The notes beneath the pieces were generated by a model. The model saw only the letters and a program-made list of their open reading frames with translations, was not told the origin of the DNA and made no database searches. Positions 18,043 to 27,228 of a stretch of 62,571 nt of DNA are shown piece after piece (within the stretch, counting starts at the first letter, position 1; the number at the start of each line of letters is the position of its first letter). Source of the DNA: Bacteroidia bacterium (GTDB taxonomy: Bacteria; Bacteroidota; Bacteroidia; Bacteroidales; UBA932); contig SABC01000008.1 in the NCBI GenBank assembly GCA_009929175.1, positions 1 to 62,571 on the forward strand. Direction: 5' to 3'. The position numbers and the translations under genes were made by a program.

Positions 18043-19107
18043 TTAATCAAACTCCCTTACGGTACCAGGCACCTCAATCCTCAATGGATTAGCCCTCAAT
18101 TGGTCGTAACTCTTACGATTTTTAAAAACATCACAAGCCGTGTAAATCGATGCCAGCATCGATAGATGCCCGGCTTTTCCCTTTCCTGCAATATCAAATG
18201 CTGTCCCATGATCTGGTGAGCACCTGACCACAGGCAATCCTGCTGTATAGTTGACTCCTCTTTCCCGGTCAGTCAATTTGAACGGAATCAATCCCTGATC
18301 GTGGTACATTGCCAATACTCCGTCAAACCCTTTGCTGTATGCAGATGCAAAAAAACCATCCGAAGAAAATGGTCCAAAAACCAATTCTCCGGCAGCAAAC
18401 ATCTTTTCAATCACAGGTTTGATAATCTCCTTCTCCTCTTTACCCAACAGACCGTTGTCCCCGGAGTGGGGGTTGAGTGAAAGGACTGCAATCTTTGGCC
18501 TGTCCACTGCAAAATCCCTCTTGAGCGATTCCGACATAAGCATGATCTTACTCTCTATAAGCTCCCCGGTAATTGCAGCAGGAACTTCATCTATAGGGAG
18601 GTGGTTGGTAACCAATCCTATCTTCAGCTCCTCCGACACCATCATCATAAGTGAACCGGAGCTGCCAAACTCATTTGTAAGGTATTCGGTATGGCCCGGG
18701 AATGCAAAACCCTCCCTGGATACCGACGACTTATTGAACGGTGCTGTAACCAATACATCTATTAAACCAGCCTTCAAATCCTTAACAGAAGCCTCAAGCG
18801 ACAGGATTGCCGCTTTTGCCCCTTCGGGTGTGTCATTGCCCGGGTCGGCCAAGTAAGTGTCCGGAATTACATTGATCAGATTTACCCTTTTTGGATGTGC
18901 TTCCGCCGCACCCGACACCAGATTAGTAGTAAGACTCTCTGCTTCAGGTATACCCTTTTTATAAAAACCGAATATTTTGGATGAACCATACACCACCGGA
19001 GTGCAGATTTCCAACAGCCCCTGGCTGGCAAGGGCCTTTATGATAATCTCGTATCCCACACCATTGCTATCGCCCTGGGAGATTCCAACTACAATTTTGC
19101 TGTTCAT
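18043..19107 (-). CDS. pdxA: 4-hydroxythreonine-4-phosphate dehydrogenase
   Basis: Oxidises 4-phosphohydroxy-L-threonine in the DXP-dependent route to pyridoxal phosphate. Signatures are VGISQGDSNGVGYEIIIKA at the N-terminus, the metal-binding His regions FPGHTEYLT and AMYHDQGLIPFK, LNPHSGDNGLLG, and SPDHGTAFDIAGKG near the C-terminus. The ATG at 19107 (354 aa) is chosen because it places the first beta strand at residue 3; the 37 upstream codons run across the divergent promoter region and lack homology. It is co-oriented with rnhA and divergent from recG across an 82-bp gap that contains an 11-bp inverted repeat. Confidence 0.94.
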   Translation of the reverse strand: MNSKIVVGISQGDSNGVGYEIIIKALASQGLLEICTPVVYGSSKIFGFYKKGIPEAESLTTNLVSGAAEAHPKRVNLINVIPDTYLADPGNDTPEGAKAAILSLEASVKDLKAGLIDVLVTAPFNKSSVSREGFAFPGHTEYLTNEFGSSGSLMMMVSEELKIGLVTNHLPIDEVPAAITGELIESKIMLMSESLKRDFAVDRPKIAVLSLNPHSGDNGLLGKEEKEIIKPVIEKMFAAGELVFGPFSSDGFFASAYSKGFDGVLAMYHDQGLIPFKLTDRERGVNYTAGLPVVRCSPDHGTAFDIAGKGKAGHLSMLASIYTACDVFKNRKSYDQLRANPLRIEVPGTVREFD

Positions 19108-19151
19108 GTTATTATATCTATTATGATTGGATGCTTTTGCTAAAGTTGTGC

Positions 19152-19183
19152 AAGATACAAATTTTAGATAAGATTTGTATCTT
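19152..19183. repeat. Perfect 11-bp inverted repeat between pdxA and recG
   Basis: AAGATACAAAT at 19152-19162 is the exact reverse complement of ATTTGTATCTT at 19173-19183, with a 10-nt spacer. The right arm contains most of the recG -7 box (TATCTTTG, 19178-19185). The left arm read on the minus strand gives TATCTTG, a one-base-short version pointing at pdxA. It may be a divergent promoter pair or an operator. Confidence 0.6.
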
Positions 19184-19185
19184 TG
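19178..19185 (+). promoter_or_regulatory. -7 box of recG, close to the start codon
   Basis: TATCTTTG matches TAnnTTTG and ends only 4 nt before the recG ATG at 19190. If it is used, the transcript would begin at or next to the start codon, that is, leaderless or nearly so. Confidence 0.45.
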
Positions 19186-19189
19186 TTTC

Positions 19190-21295
19190 ATGTCATCTAT
19201 TCTGGACAGCGATATCAAGTTTTTACCCGGAGTCGGGCCAAAAAGGGCCGAACTTCTGGAAAAAGAGTTAGGGATTAAAAGCTTTCACGATATGCTTTTG
19301 TTCCTGCCCTTCCGTTATATCGACCGGACAAAAATCTATTCGGTTTCCGAAATAGAGCCCTCAATGAGCTATATCCAGCTAAGGGGAAGGATCTCTTCGG
19401 TCTCCCTCACAGGCGATAAGCCCCGTTCAAAAAGGCTGGTTGCCAAATTTTATGACACTACCGGATCGGTTGATCTGGTTTTTTTCCAGCGTATAAAATG
19501 GATACAAGAGTGGATAAAACCCAATACAGAATATATTGTATTTGGCAAACCAGCGGTCTTTAACAACAGTTGGAACATAGTCCATCCCGAGATCGAAGTT
19601 GCAACAGCAGAGGATCCCATATATATTGGCAACATGCTGGGAGTATACCCTTCAACTGAAAGACTAAAAAATTCAGGATTTGGCAATAAGCAAATAGCCA
19701 GGCTCATATCCATCCTTCTAAAACAATGCTCCCCGGCCCTTGCCGAGACCCTCCCACCGGAGACAGTAGAACAAAAAAAATTGCTTCCGTACCGTGAGAG
19801 TATCACCAACATACATTTTCCAAAAGATCTTCATATGCTGGCCCAGGCCCAGTTCCGGCTTAAGTTCGAAGAGCTCTTTTACCTGCAACTATCACTGCTC
19901 AAACAAAAAGGGATTCGTGAAAAGCAGATACCGGGTATTGTGATGTCCAAGGTAGGAGCTTTTTTCAACGACTGCTACAGAAACCTTCCGTTTGAACTCA
20001 CAAATGCCCAAAAAAGGGTGATCAAGGAGATCCGGAAAGACATGGTTGGCGGAAAACAGATGAACCGCCTTCTGCAAGGCGATGTGGGCAGCGGGAAGAC
20101 AATGGTTGCAGTGCTCTCTGCATTGCTTGCGGCAGACAACGGTTACCAATCATGCATCATGGCACCCACCGAGGTGCTTGCGGGGCAACACTACAAAGGC
20201 TCTCTCAAACTGTTGCAGGGAATCGGTGTAAAGACAGCCTTGCTCACAGGCAGTACAAAGAAAAAGGAACGCGAGGCAATTGCTGCCGGCCTTAACGATG
20301 GTAGTATCCATATACTCTTTGGCACCCATGCCCTTATTGAGGATACCGTACAATTTTGTAACCTGGGTTTGGCTGTTATTGACGAACAACACCGTTTTGG
20401 GGTGGAGCAGAGGGCCAGGTTGTGGAACAAAGGTAAAACCTTGCCCCATATACTTGTGATGACAGCCACCCCTATTCCCAGGACATTGGCTATGACCCTT
20501 TACGGGGACCTGGATGTATCTGTCATTGACGAACTCCCGCCCGGTCGCAAACCAATAAAAACCATCCATGCCAACGATACTCAAAGGGAACGGATTCACT
20601 CCTTCATGAAAGAGCAGATCAAAAAAGGGAGACAGGTCTTCGTTGTTTACCCCCTCATAAAGGAGAGTGAAAAGATGGACTACAAGAACCTGCAGGATGG
20701 TTACATGAACATAATAGAAGAGTTCAAAGCTCCTGAATACATCACTGCTGTGGTCCACGGCAAACAGAAAAACGAAGACAAAGCACATGACATGGAGCTG
20801 TTTGCATCGGGAAGAGCCCACATTTTGGTTGCCACATCCGTAATCGAGGTAGGTGTAGATGTTCCAAACGCCTCCGTTATGGTGATAGAGAGTGCCGAGC
20901 GCTTTGGTCTGTCTCAACTCCACCAACTTAGGGGACGGGTAGGCAGGGGTGCCGAGGAGTCATGGTGCATACTTATGACCGGATACAAGCTGAGCAAGGA
21001 GTCTCGGCAGAGGATTGAACTCATGTGCTCTACCAATGATGGATTTGAACTGGCAGAGGCAGACCTTAGAATGAGAGGGCCGGGAGACATGGAGGGCACA
21101 CAACAAAGCGGGCTGCCAGTGGACCTTAGGATATCAAACCTTGCAAGGGACGGACAGATCCTGGAAGATGCCCGGAGGACAGCTCAGGCCATACTGAATG
21201 AGGACCCTCTGCTCGAAACCGGGAAATACCAAATCCTTAGACATTCACTTGGAAAACTCAAAAGGGAGCAAAAAGATTATTCGCTCATCAGCTAA
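19190..21295 (+). CDS. recG: ATP-dependent DNA helicase RecG
   Basis: Superfamily-2 helicase that remodels stalled forks and branched DNA. An N-terminal wedge/OB domain (about residues 1-230, beginning ILDSDIKFLPGVGPKRAELL) precedes the motor. Walker A is LLQGDVGSGKTMVA, the DExH box is VIDEQHRFG, motif III is MTATPIPRTLA, and QLRGRVGRG is motif VI. The RecG-typical C-terminus (DLRMRGPGDMEGTQQSG) is complete. The ATG at 19190 gives 701 aa and fits the family N-terminus; a start 15 bp upstream would lie within the promoter. It is first gene of a plus-strand group with nfo, msrBA and a MATE transporter. Confidence 0.97.
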   Translation: MSSILDSDIKFLPGVGPKRAELLEKELGIKSFHDMLLFLPFRYIDRTKIYSVSEIEPSMSYIQLRGRISSVSLTGDKPRSKRLVAKFYDTTGSVDLVFFQRIKWIQEWIKPNTEYIVFGKPAVFNNSWNIVHPEIEVATAEDPIYIGNMLGVYPSTERLKNSGFGNKQIARLISILLKQCSPALAETLPPETVEQKKLLPYRESITNIHFPKDLHMLAQAQFRLKFEELFYLQLSLLKQKGIREKQIPGIVMSKVGAFFNDCYRNLPFELTNAQKRVIKEIRKDMVGGKQMNRLLQGDVGSGKTMVAVLSALLAADNGYQSCIMAPTEVLAGQHYKGSLKLLQGIGVKTALLTGSTKKKEREAIAAGLNDGSIHILFGTHALIEDTVQFCNLGLAVIDEQHRFGVEQRARLWNKGKTLPHILVMTATPIPRTLAMTLYGDLDVSVIDELPPGRKPIKTIHANDTQRERIHSFMKEQIKKGRQVFVVYPLIKESEKMDYKNLQDGYMNIIEEFKAPEYITAVVHGKQKNEDKAHDMELFASGRAHILVATSVIEVGVDVPNASVMVIESAERFGLSQLHQLRGRVGRGAEESWCILMTGYKLSKESRQRIELMCSTNDGFELAEADLRMRGPGDMEGTQQSGLPVDLRISNLARDGQILEDARRTAQAILNEDPLLETGKYQILRHSLGKLKREQKDYSLIS

Positions 21296-21368
21296 CCCCT
21301 GTGCGGGTTGAACAATACCAATTCCAACTTGTTTTGGATTTACAAAAAATCAGACAAACTTAAAAGAG

Positions 21369-22214
21369 ATGAAATATATTGGAGCACACGTAAGCGCATC
21401 GGGAGGAGTGGAATTTGCCCCCCTCAACGCAAAGGAAATTGGAGCCACCGCCTTTGCCCTTTTTACAAAAAACCAACGTCAATGGGTTTCAAAACCACTT
21501 TCACCGGAAAGTATTGAGGCATTCAAAGATAATTGCAGCAAATACGGCTTCTCACCAATGCAGATACTGCCACACGACAGCTACCTGATCAACCTCGGAC
21601 ACCCCGAGACGGAAGGTCTCGAAAAGTCCCGTGCAGCTTTCCTGGACGAGATGCAACGATGCGAACAATTGGGACTTGACAGGTTGAACTTCCACCCAGG
21701 CAGCCATCTTAACAAAACAGATATTGACAGCTGTCTCCGCACAATCGCAGACTCGATCAACATAGCCCTGGAAAAGACAAAGGGTGTCACAGCTGTTATA
21801 GAAAATACTGCCGGCCAAGGGACCAACCTGGGCCACTCATTTGAACAGATTGCCCAAATAATCCACCATATCGACGACAAAAGCCGTATAGGAGTCTGCA
21901 TCGACACTTGCCACTCTTTTGCCGCCGGTTACGACCTCTCTACTGCCGATGGTTTCAAAAAAGCATTCGACCATTTCGAACAAGTTGTTGGTTTCAAATA
22001 TCTTAGAGGCATGCACCTGAACGATGCTAAGAAAGGGCTCAATTCCAGGGTAGACAGACACGACTCACTGGGTGCTGGCGAGTTGGGAGAGGAGACATTC
22101 AAACTGCTTATGAAGGACAGCAGGTTCGACAATATGCCACTGATACTGGAAACACCAAACCCCGATATATGGAAAGAGGAGATAGAACAACTACGCAAAT
22201 GGGAAAAAGAATAA
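21369..22214 (+). CDS. nfo: Endonuclease IV (AP endonuclease)
   Basis: Class II AP endonuclease that cuts 5' of abasic sites and removes 3' blocks during base excision repair. It is a 281-aa TIM barrel with the trinuclear zinc ligands visible in order: His in [13 protein letters not shown], His in LNFHPGSH, Glu in [10 protein letters not shown], Asp and His in [15 protein letters not shown], His in GMHLNDAK, Asp and His in [14 protein letters not shown], and Glu in LILETPN. It starts 73 bp after recG, and its 3' end overlaps the start of msrBA by 16 bp, indicating a repair operon. Confidence 0.97.
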   Translation: MKYIGAHVSASGGVEFAPLNAKEIGATAFALFTKNQRQWVSKPLSPESIEAFKDNCSKYGFSPMQILPHDSYLINLGHPETEGLEKSRAAFLDEMQRCEQLGLDRLNFHPGSHLNKTDIDSCLRTIADSINIALEKTKGVTAVIENTAGQGTNLGHSFEQIAQIIHHIDDKSRIGVCIDTCHSFAAGYDLSTADGFKKAFDHFEQVVGFKYLRGMHLNDAKKGLNSRVDRHDSLGAGELGEETFKLLMKDSRFDNMPLILETPNPDIWKEEIEQLRKWEKE

Positions 22215-23095
22215 TTTACCTGTTATTACTATTAATACCAATGACAATCAACGGACAACAATACAGGGAACTCACCAAGGAAGAGAAGCAGGTGATTCTG
22301 GAAAAGGGAACCGAAAGACCCTTTAGCGGAGAGTACTACCAGCACGACCAACCGGGGACCTATCACTGCAAACAGTGTAATGCCCCACTGTACAAATCCA
22401 CATCCAAATTCGATGCCGGTTGCGGATGGCCCAGTTTCGACGACCAAATACCCGGGTCCGTTACAAGGTTACGCGACCCGGACGGGCGCAGGACTGAGAT
22501 AGTGTGCTCCAACTGCAACGGCCACCTGGGACATGTTTTCCTGGGCGAAGGATTTACACAAAAAAACACACGGCACTGTGTGAACTCTATTTCAATGGTA
22601 TTTATCCCCGAAAAAAGGGACACTGCAATTTTTGCAGGAGGTTGCTTTTGGGGAGTTGAGCACCTGCTGCAAAACCAACCCGGAGTAATCTCGGTAACCA
22701 GTGGTTATACAGGCGGTTCAGTTAAAAACCCGACCTATGAAATGGTATGTTCCGGCACCACCGGTCACGCAGAGGCTGTGGAGGTGGTCTTTGACAAAAA
22801 CCAGGTAAGTTACCGGAAGCTTGCCCAACTCTTCTTTGAAATACACGACCCCACCCAACTTAACCGTCAGGGACCCGATATAGGCACCCAATACCGGTCT
22901 GGAATCTTTTTCAAGGACCAGGAGCAGAGAAAAATTGCCGAAGAGCTAAAAGAGACACTCAAGCTCAAAGGTTATAATGTCGTTACCCAAATTACTCCGG
23001 CATCCGATTTTTATCCTGCCGAGTCATACCACCAGGATTACTACCTGCGTAAAGGAACGCAACCCTACTGCCACTCCTACGTCAAAAGATTTTAA
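22199..23095 (+). CDS. msrBA: Secreted bifunctional methionine sulfoxide reductase MsrB-MsrA
   Basis: Repairs both R- and S-methionine sulfoxide in exported proteins. The ATG at 22199 (298 aa) gives a clean signal peptide ([20 protein letters not shown]), so the enzyme acts in the periplasm. The MsrB domain comes first (about residues 22-135), with zinc Cys pairs 57/60 and 103/106 and the catalytic Cys127 in RHCVNS. The MsrA domain follows (about 140-298), with its catalytic Cys149 in GGCFWG and a [18 protein letters not shown] signature. The B-then-A order is the reverse of the Neisseria/Streptococcus A-B arrangement. It overlaps nfo by 16 bp and precedes a MATE transporter by 15 bp. Confidence 0.93.
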   Translation: MGKRIIYLLLLLIPMTINGQQYRELTKEEKQVILEKGTERPFSGEYYQHDQPGTYHCKQCNAPLYKSTSKFDAGCGWPSFDDQIPGSVTRLRDPDGRRTEIVCSNCNGHLGHVFLGEGFTQKNTRHCVNSISMVFIPEKRDTAIFAGGCFWGVEHLLQNQPGVISVTSGYTGGSVKNPTYEMVCSGTTGHAEAVEVVFDKNQVSYRKLAQLFFEIHDPTQLNRQGPDIGTQYRSGIFFKDQEQRKIAEELKETLKLKGYNVVTQITPASDFYPAESYHQDYYLRKGTQPYCHSYVKRF

Positions 23096-23110
23096 AAATC
23101 CCCTTCTTCA

Positions 23111-24469
23111 ATGAAAGACCTCACAAAAGGAAAAGAGGGGGTACAGATCCTCAATTTTGCCGTTCCCATGTTGATAGGCAATGTTTTCCAGCAGCTTTAT
23201 AACGTTGTGGACAGCATTGTGGTAGGAAAGTACATAGGGTCTGTGGCCTTGGCAGCAGTGGGAGCAAGCTTTCCCATACTCTTCACAATGAGTGCTATGA
23301 TAGGCGGCGTAACGATTGGTGGTTCGGTACTTGTTTCACAGTATTTTGGGGCAAAAGAGAACCAAAAAGTCAAGATAACCTCCGATACACTGCAGATATT
23401 CCTGCTGGTAAGTTCCGTCATTTTATCACTTCTCTTTTTTGCTATCAGCCGCCCGCTTTTTGTCCTGCTTGGTATACCTCCGGAGGTTTTGCCCGATGCT
23501 GTCCGCTATTTTGATGTTATTATCCTGACCACCACGGTCCCCACCTTTGCCGTTTTTGGGATGGCTGCAATTCTCAGAGGTGTAGGCAACTCCAAGACCC
23601 CTGTTTACTTTGTGGTGTTATCTTTGGTGCTCAATATGGCACTGGATATAATCTTTGTTTTGGTGTTTGGATGGGGAATCCTGGGTGTGGCCTGGGCAAC
23701 AGCAATTGCTACTGTAGTATCATGGGTAGCATTATGGTACCACCTGAATTCTAAAGAAGATGCCATCATAAGGTTCAACCTCAATTACAAGAAATGGCAA
23801 TTCAACTGGGAAAATTTCCGGATTTCCCTAAAGATAGGTCTGCCCTCCGGTATACAACAAACCCTTGTAGGACTGGGATCCCTGGCGTTGCTCAGTATTG
23901 TCTCTCCGTTTGGAGTAGCTGTGCTTGCTGCCTATACTGCGGCAGGCAGGGTGGATATGTTCGTCTCCATGCCTGCAATGAACCTGGCTGCTGCACTTTC
24001 ATCGTTTGTGGGGCAAAACCTTGGGGCCGGCAGGCTGGACAGGGTTAAGCAGGGGCTTAGATCCACCCTTTTATACTCTACAGCTATCTGCCTTACCCTG
24101 ACATTGGTGGTTGTTTTCTTTGGGGGAGAGATCATGAGACTCTTCACCGACTTAAACTCCGAACACCATGCCGATATTGTAAGGATTGGCAAAGAGTATC
24201 TGGTTATAGTAACTTCGTTCTATATCGTGTTCTCTACAATGTTTGTCATCAACGGAGTTACCAGAGGAGCCGGGGCAACTTTTGTTCCAATGCTCATTAC
24301 CACCCTTTCATTGTGGATCATACGGGTTCCTTTGGCATGGCTGCTATCCAGATACATGGGGCCGTCAGGAATCTGGTGGTCAATTCCAATAGGATGGAGC
24401 GCCGGACTTATTGGAGCATATCTCTACTACAGGTCGGGCAAATGGCTTAAACACAGGGTTAAAACTTAA
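23111..24469 (+). CDS. MATE family efflux transporter
   Basis: Inner-membrane multidrug and toxin extrusion transporter, normally exchanging cations for H+ or Na+. The 452-aa protein has about twelve hydrophobic segments in two repeats. It shows the N-terminal NFAVPMLIGNVFQQLYNVVDSIVVGKYIG motif typical of MatE domains, in pieces: PMLIGNVFQQLYN and VDSIVVGKYIG. The second half begins with SLKIGLPSGIQQTL. It is the last gene of the recG-nfo-msrBA group, and its stop is 5 bp from the convergent glnS stop. The substrate cannot be read from sequence; the context suggests stress or toxic compound export. Confidence 0.92.
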   Translation: MKDLTKGKEGVQILNFAVPMLIGNVFQQLYNVVDSIVVGKYIGSVALAAVGASFPILFTMSAMIGGVTIGGSVLVSQYFGAKENQKVKITSDTLQIFLLVSSVILSLLFFAISRPLFVLLGIPPEVLPDAVRYFDVIILTTTVPTFAVFGMAAILRGVGNSKTPVYFVVLSLVLNMALDIIFVLVFGWGILGVAWATAIATVVSWVALWYHLNSKEDAIIRFNLNYKKWQFNWENFRISLKIGLPSGIQQTLVGLGSLALLSIVSPFGVAVLAAYTAAGRVDMFVSMPAMNLAAALSSFVGQNLGAGRLDRVKQGLRSTLLYSTAICLTLTLVVVFFGGEIMRLFTDLNSEHHADIVRIGKEYLVIVTSFYIVFSTMFVINGVTRGAGATFVPMLITTLSLWIIRVPLAWLLSRYMGPSGIWWSIPIGWSAGLIGAYLYYRSGKWLKHRVKT

Positions 24470-24474
24470 AAAAG

Positions 24475-26160
24475 CTACCAGGTCGATTTTAAACCTGTAG
24501 TTCTGTTGAAAACGGTTTTGCCCTCGTTACTATCGAGCAAATCCTTAAAAAAGTAACCGGTACGTTCGAATTGCACGGCAATCCCGGAGTTATCCAAAAG
24601 TAAAGCCTCCTCGGCATAACCGGTTACAATCTTCAATGAATCGGGATTGAGGTAATCGATATACTCCTTACCCTCTTCCAGGTCATCCATCTCCGGCTTA
24701 GTGAAAAGCCTGTCAAACAGATTTACAGTCACCTTTTTGGCATGATTTACACTTACCCAGTGGATGGTACCTTTGACCGAGCGCCACTCTCCGGCTCCAG
24801 GTTTGCTTGTTGGGTCATATGTACAGCGTATCTCTGTTATATTTCCCTCGGAGTCCTTTACCACCTCTTCGCATTTGATTATGTAAGAGTATTTGAGGCG
24901 CACCTCTCCACCCGGTTTGAGACGGAAATATTTTTTAGGGGGATCTTCCATGAAGTCCTCCCTCTCTATATACAACTCCCTGGAAAAATGAACAACTCTT
25001 TTCCCTGTGCCGGGATCCTCGGGGTTGAGTGAGGGCCGGAAATTCTCGACCATCCCGTCGGGGTAATTGGTTATAACCAGCTTGACAGGGTCCAGTACAA
25101 CCATATAACGGTTGGAACGTTTGTTCAGGTCCTCCCTTACACACCATTCAAGCAGGGATAGGTCTATTATGTTGTCACGTTTTGCAACTCCCACCTTGTC
25201 GGCAAACAGCCTAATCGATTCAGGGGTATATCCGCGCCTTCTCAGCCCACAGATCGTGGGCATCCTCGGGTCATCCCAACCGGTTACAAATCCCTGTTTG
25301 ACAAGTTCCAGCAATTTTCTCTTGCTCATGACCGTATAGGTGAGGTTGAGCCGTGCAAACTCGTACTGTTTTGAAGGGAAAATATTCAGTTTGTCTATAA
25401 ACCAGTCATACAACGGCCTATGGACATCAAATTCCAAAGTACAAATTGAGTGGGTGATTCCCTCAAGGGAGTCGCTCTGCCCATGGGCATAATCATACAT
25501 GGGATATATGCACCAATCGTTGCCGGTACGATGGTGATGGGCATGTATTATCCTGTACATAAGCGGGTCCCTCATGAGCATGTTGGGATGTGCCATATCA
25601 ATCTTAGCCCTCAACACCCTGGAGCCATCGGGGAACTCCCCTGCCCTCATCCTATGGAAAAGATCCAGATTCTCTTCGGCAGAACGTTCCCTGTAAGGGC
25701 TGGGGACTCCAGGCCTGGTTACCGTTCCCCTGTTGAGACGGATCTCTTCCTGGCTTTGGTCATCTACGTAAGCCAATCCCTTATTGATCAGTTCGCAAGC
25801 CCACTGAAACAGTTGCTCGAAATAGTCCGAAGCATAAAGTTCGTTGGACCAGTCAAAACCAAGCCATTTTACATCCTCTTTTATGGAATCCACGTACTCC
25901 ACATCCTCTTTTGTAGGGTTGGTATCATCAAACCTAAGGTTGGTCTTTCCTCCGTATTTTTTGGCCAGACCAAAATTTAGGCATATACTCTTGGCATGAC
26001 CAATGTGAAGGTAACCGTTAGGTTCGGGCGGAAACCTGGTGAGTATGGTTTTATGGACACCCTTTTGCAGGTGTTCTTCTATGATCTCCTCAAGGAAGTT
26101 CAGACTTTTACCTTCGGCCGGCTCCTCTGCCGCTGCCCCTTTTTTAATCTCATCCATCAT
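24475..26160 (-). CDS. glnS: Glutamine--tRNA ligase
   Basis: Class I aminoacyl-tRNA synthetase charging tRNA-Gln. HIGH motif: [21 protein letters not shown]-like motif: [12 protein letters not shown]. The specific catalytic regions [18 protein letters not shown] and [20 protein letters not shown] are present, followed by the C-terminal beta-barrel anticodon-binding domains. At 561 aa from the ATG at 26160 it matches the family; the next codon is also ATG (26157). Upstream in-frame codons cross the promoter and are excluded. It is transcribed alone, divergent from yicC. Confidence 0.96.
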   Translation of the reverse strand: MMDEIKKGAAAEEPAEGKSLNFLEEIIEEHLQKGVHKTILTRFPPEPNGYLHIGHAKSICLNFGLAKKYGGKTNLRFDDTNPTKEDVEYVDSIKEDVKWLGFDWSNELYASDYFEQLFQWACELINKGLAYVDDQSQEEIRLNRGTVTRPGVPSPYRERSAEENLDLFHRMRAGEFPDGSRVLRAKIDMAHPNMLMRDPLMYRIIHAHHHRTGNDWCIYPMYDYAHGQSDSLEGITHSICTLEFDVHRPLYDWFIDKLNIFPSKQYEFARLNLTYTVMSKRKLLELVKQGFVTGWDDPRMPTICGLRRRGYTPESIRLFADKVGVAKRDNIIDLSLLEWCVREDLNKRSNRYMVVLDPVKLVITNYPDGMVENFRPSLNPEDPGTGKRVVHFSRELYIEREDFMEDPPKKYFRLKPGGEVRLKYSYIIKCEEVVKDSEGNITEIRCTYDPTSKPGAGEWRSVKGTIHWVSVNHAKKVTVNLFDRLFTKPEMDDLEEGKEYIDYLNPDSLKIVTGYAEEALLLDNSGIAVQFERTGYFFKDLLDSNEGKTVFNRTTGLKSTW

Positions 26161-26187
26161 TGTAGTCTTGGTATTCGAATAATTGCG

Positions 26188-26195
26188 CAAATATA
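26188..26195 (-). promoter_or_regulatory. -7 box of glnS
   Basis: TATATTTG on the minus strand, 27 nt upstream of the glnS ATG. No matching -33 TTTG is seen. Confidence 0.45.
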
Positions 26196-26218
26196 AGAAA
26201 TTCCTGCCGCCATTTTTG

Positions 26219-26226
26219 TAACTTTG
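26219..26226 (+). promoter_or_regulatory. -7 box of yicC
   Basis: TAACTTTG matches the TAnnTTTG consensus and ends 35 nt before the yicC ATG. It faces away from the glnS box, giving a compact divergent promoter. Confidence 0.5.
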
Positions 26227-26261
26227 TTGCTTATTGGACAACAATTGATTTTTATAGGATC

Positions 26262-27149
26262 ATGATACAATCTATGACCGGGTACGGCAAAGCAGAGTGC
26301 CTTTGCGACAACAACAAGATAACAGTGGAAATCAGGTCGGTAAACGGGAAAGCAGCCGACATTTCCCTTAAAACCCAGATCATTCCGAGGGAGAGGGAGA
26401 TTGAGGTGCGGCAACTGCTGGCATCCAAGCTCCAAAGGGGCAATATTGACCTTTTTGCACTCTCTGCTTCGGCCGAGGAAAATCCAGGGAGAACCATTAA
26501 CCAAGAGGTTGTCCTATCTTATGTAAGGCAACTCAGGGAGCTCGCAAGTGCTGCCGGAGAGAATCCTGGATTTGAAACCTTGCTTGCCTCTGCACTAAGG
26601 TTTCCCGAAGTATTCGAAAATGCAACAGCCAAAGAAGAGAACCAAGAGCTTCTGAATGAAAACTGGGACAAAATATTCAAAGCAATTGATGAGGCCGCAA
26701 TGATGCTCATCAGTTTCCGCAAAACAGAAGGTAAAAGGTTACAGGAAGACCTCTCAGAAAGGGTAATGCTGATCACAAAATACCTTGATCAAACAGAATC
26801 ATTCGATCATGAACGTATAGAGTCCGTCAAGTCCAGGCTGGGTTCAAAGATCCAGGAGGCTTTGGATTCTCCCGATATGAACCGCTTCGAACAGGAGATG
26901 ATCTACTACCTGGAAAAACTCGACATTACTGAAGAAAAGGTGAGGCTTGCCCAACATTGCCGATATTTTTTGGAAACCATGGAAACCGAAGAGTTCCCTG
27001 GCAAGAAACTTGGCTTCATTGCTCAGGAAATGGGTCGTGAAATCAATACTTTGGGATCAAAGGCCAACCATGCCGGCATACAGCAGATTGTGGTACGTAT
27101 GAAGGATGAGCTCGAAAAAATCAAAGAGCAATCTCTTAACATCTTATAA
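26262..27149 (+). CDS. yicC: YicC family endoribonuclease
   Basis: 295-aa member of the YicC/YloC family, shown in E. coli and B. subtilis to be ribonucleases acting on RNA. The N-terminal signature MTGYGKAE and EIRSVNGKAADISLK are diagnostic (YicC_N). The C-terminal DUF1732-like end has LEKLDITEEKVRLAQH and KKLGFIAQEMGREINTLGSKA. It is cytoplasmic with no signal peptide. It lies alone between divergent glnS and a secreted protein gene. In many bacteria yicC sits next to gmk; the guanylate kinase gene is not here. Confidence 0.93.
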   Translation: MIQSMTGYGKAECLCDNNKITVEIRSVNGKAADISLKTQIIPREREIEVRQLLASKLQRGNIDLFALSASAEENPGRTINQEVVLSYVRQLRELASAAGENPGFETLLASALRFPEVFENATAKEENQELLNENWDKIFKAIDEAAMMLISFRKTEGKRLQEDLSERVMLITKYLDQTESFDHERIESVKSRLGSKIQEALDSPDMNRFEQEMIYYLEKLDITEEKVRLAQHCRYFLETMETEEFPGKKLGFIAQEMGREINTLGSKANHAGIQQIVVRMKDELEKIKEQSLNIL

Positions 27150-27228
27150 AATTTGGTTAAAAAAATGCAACTTTTGGCAACTACTGATCGTCTATTGAAC
27201 AGAAAAACCAAAAATCATTTTTTTTACC

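Noticed and set aside
20150-20926. Open frame of 258 codons on the minus strand opposite recG
   Set aside because: It lies within the conserved helicase domain of recG on the other strand; no independent evidence for coding.
24455-24520. Possible terminator hairpin (CTACCAGGT / ACCTGTAG) between the MATE and glnS genes
   Set aside because: The stem is imperfect, lies inside the glnS coding end and lacks a T-run, so I did not call it.
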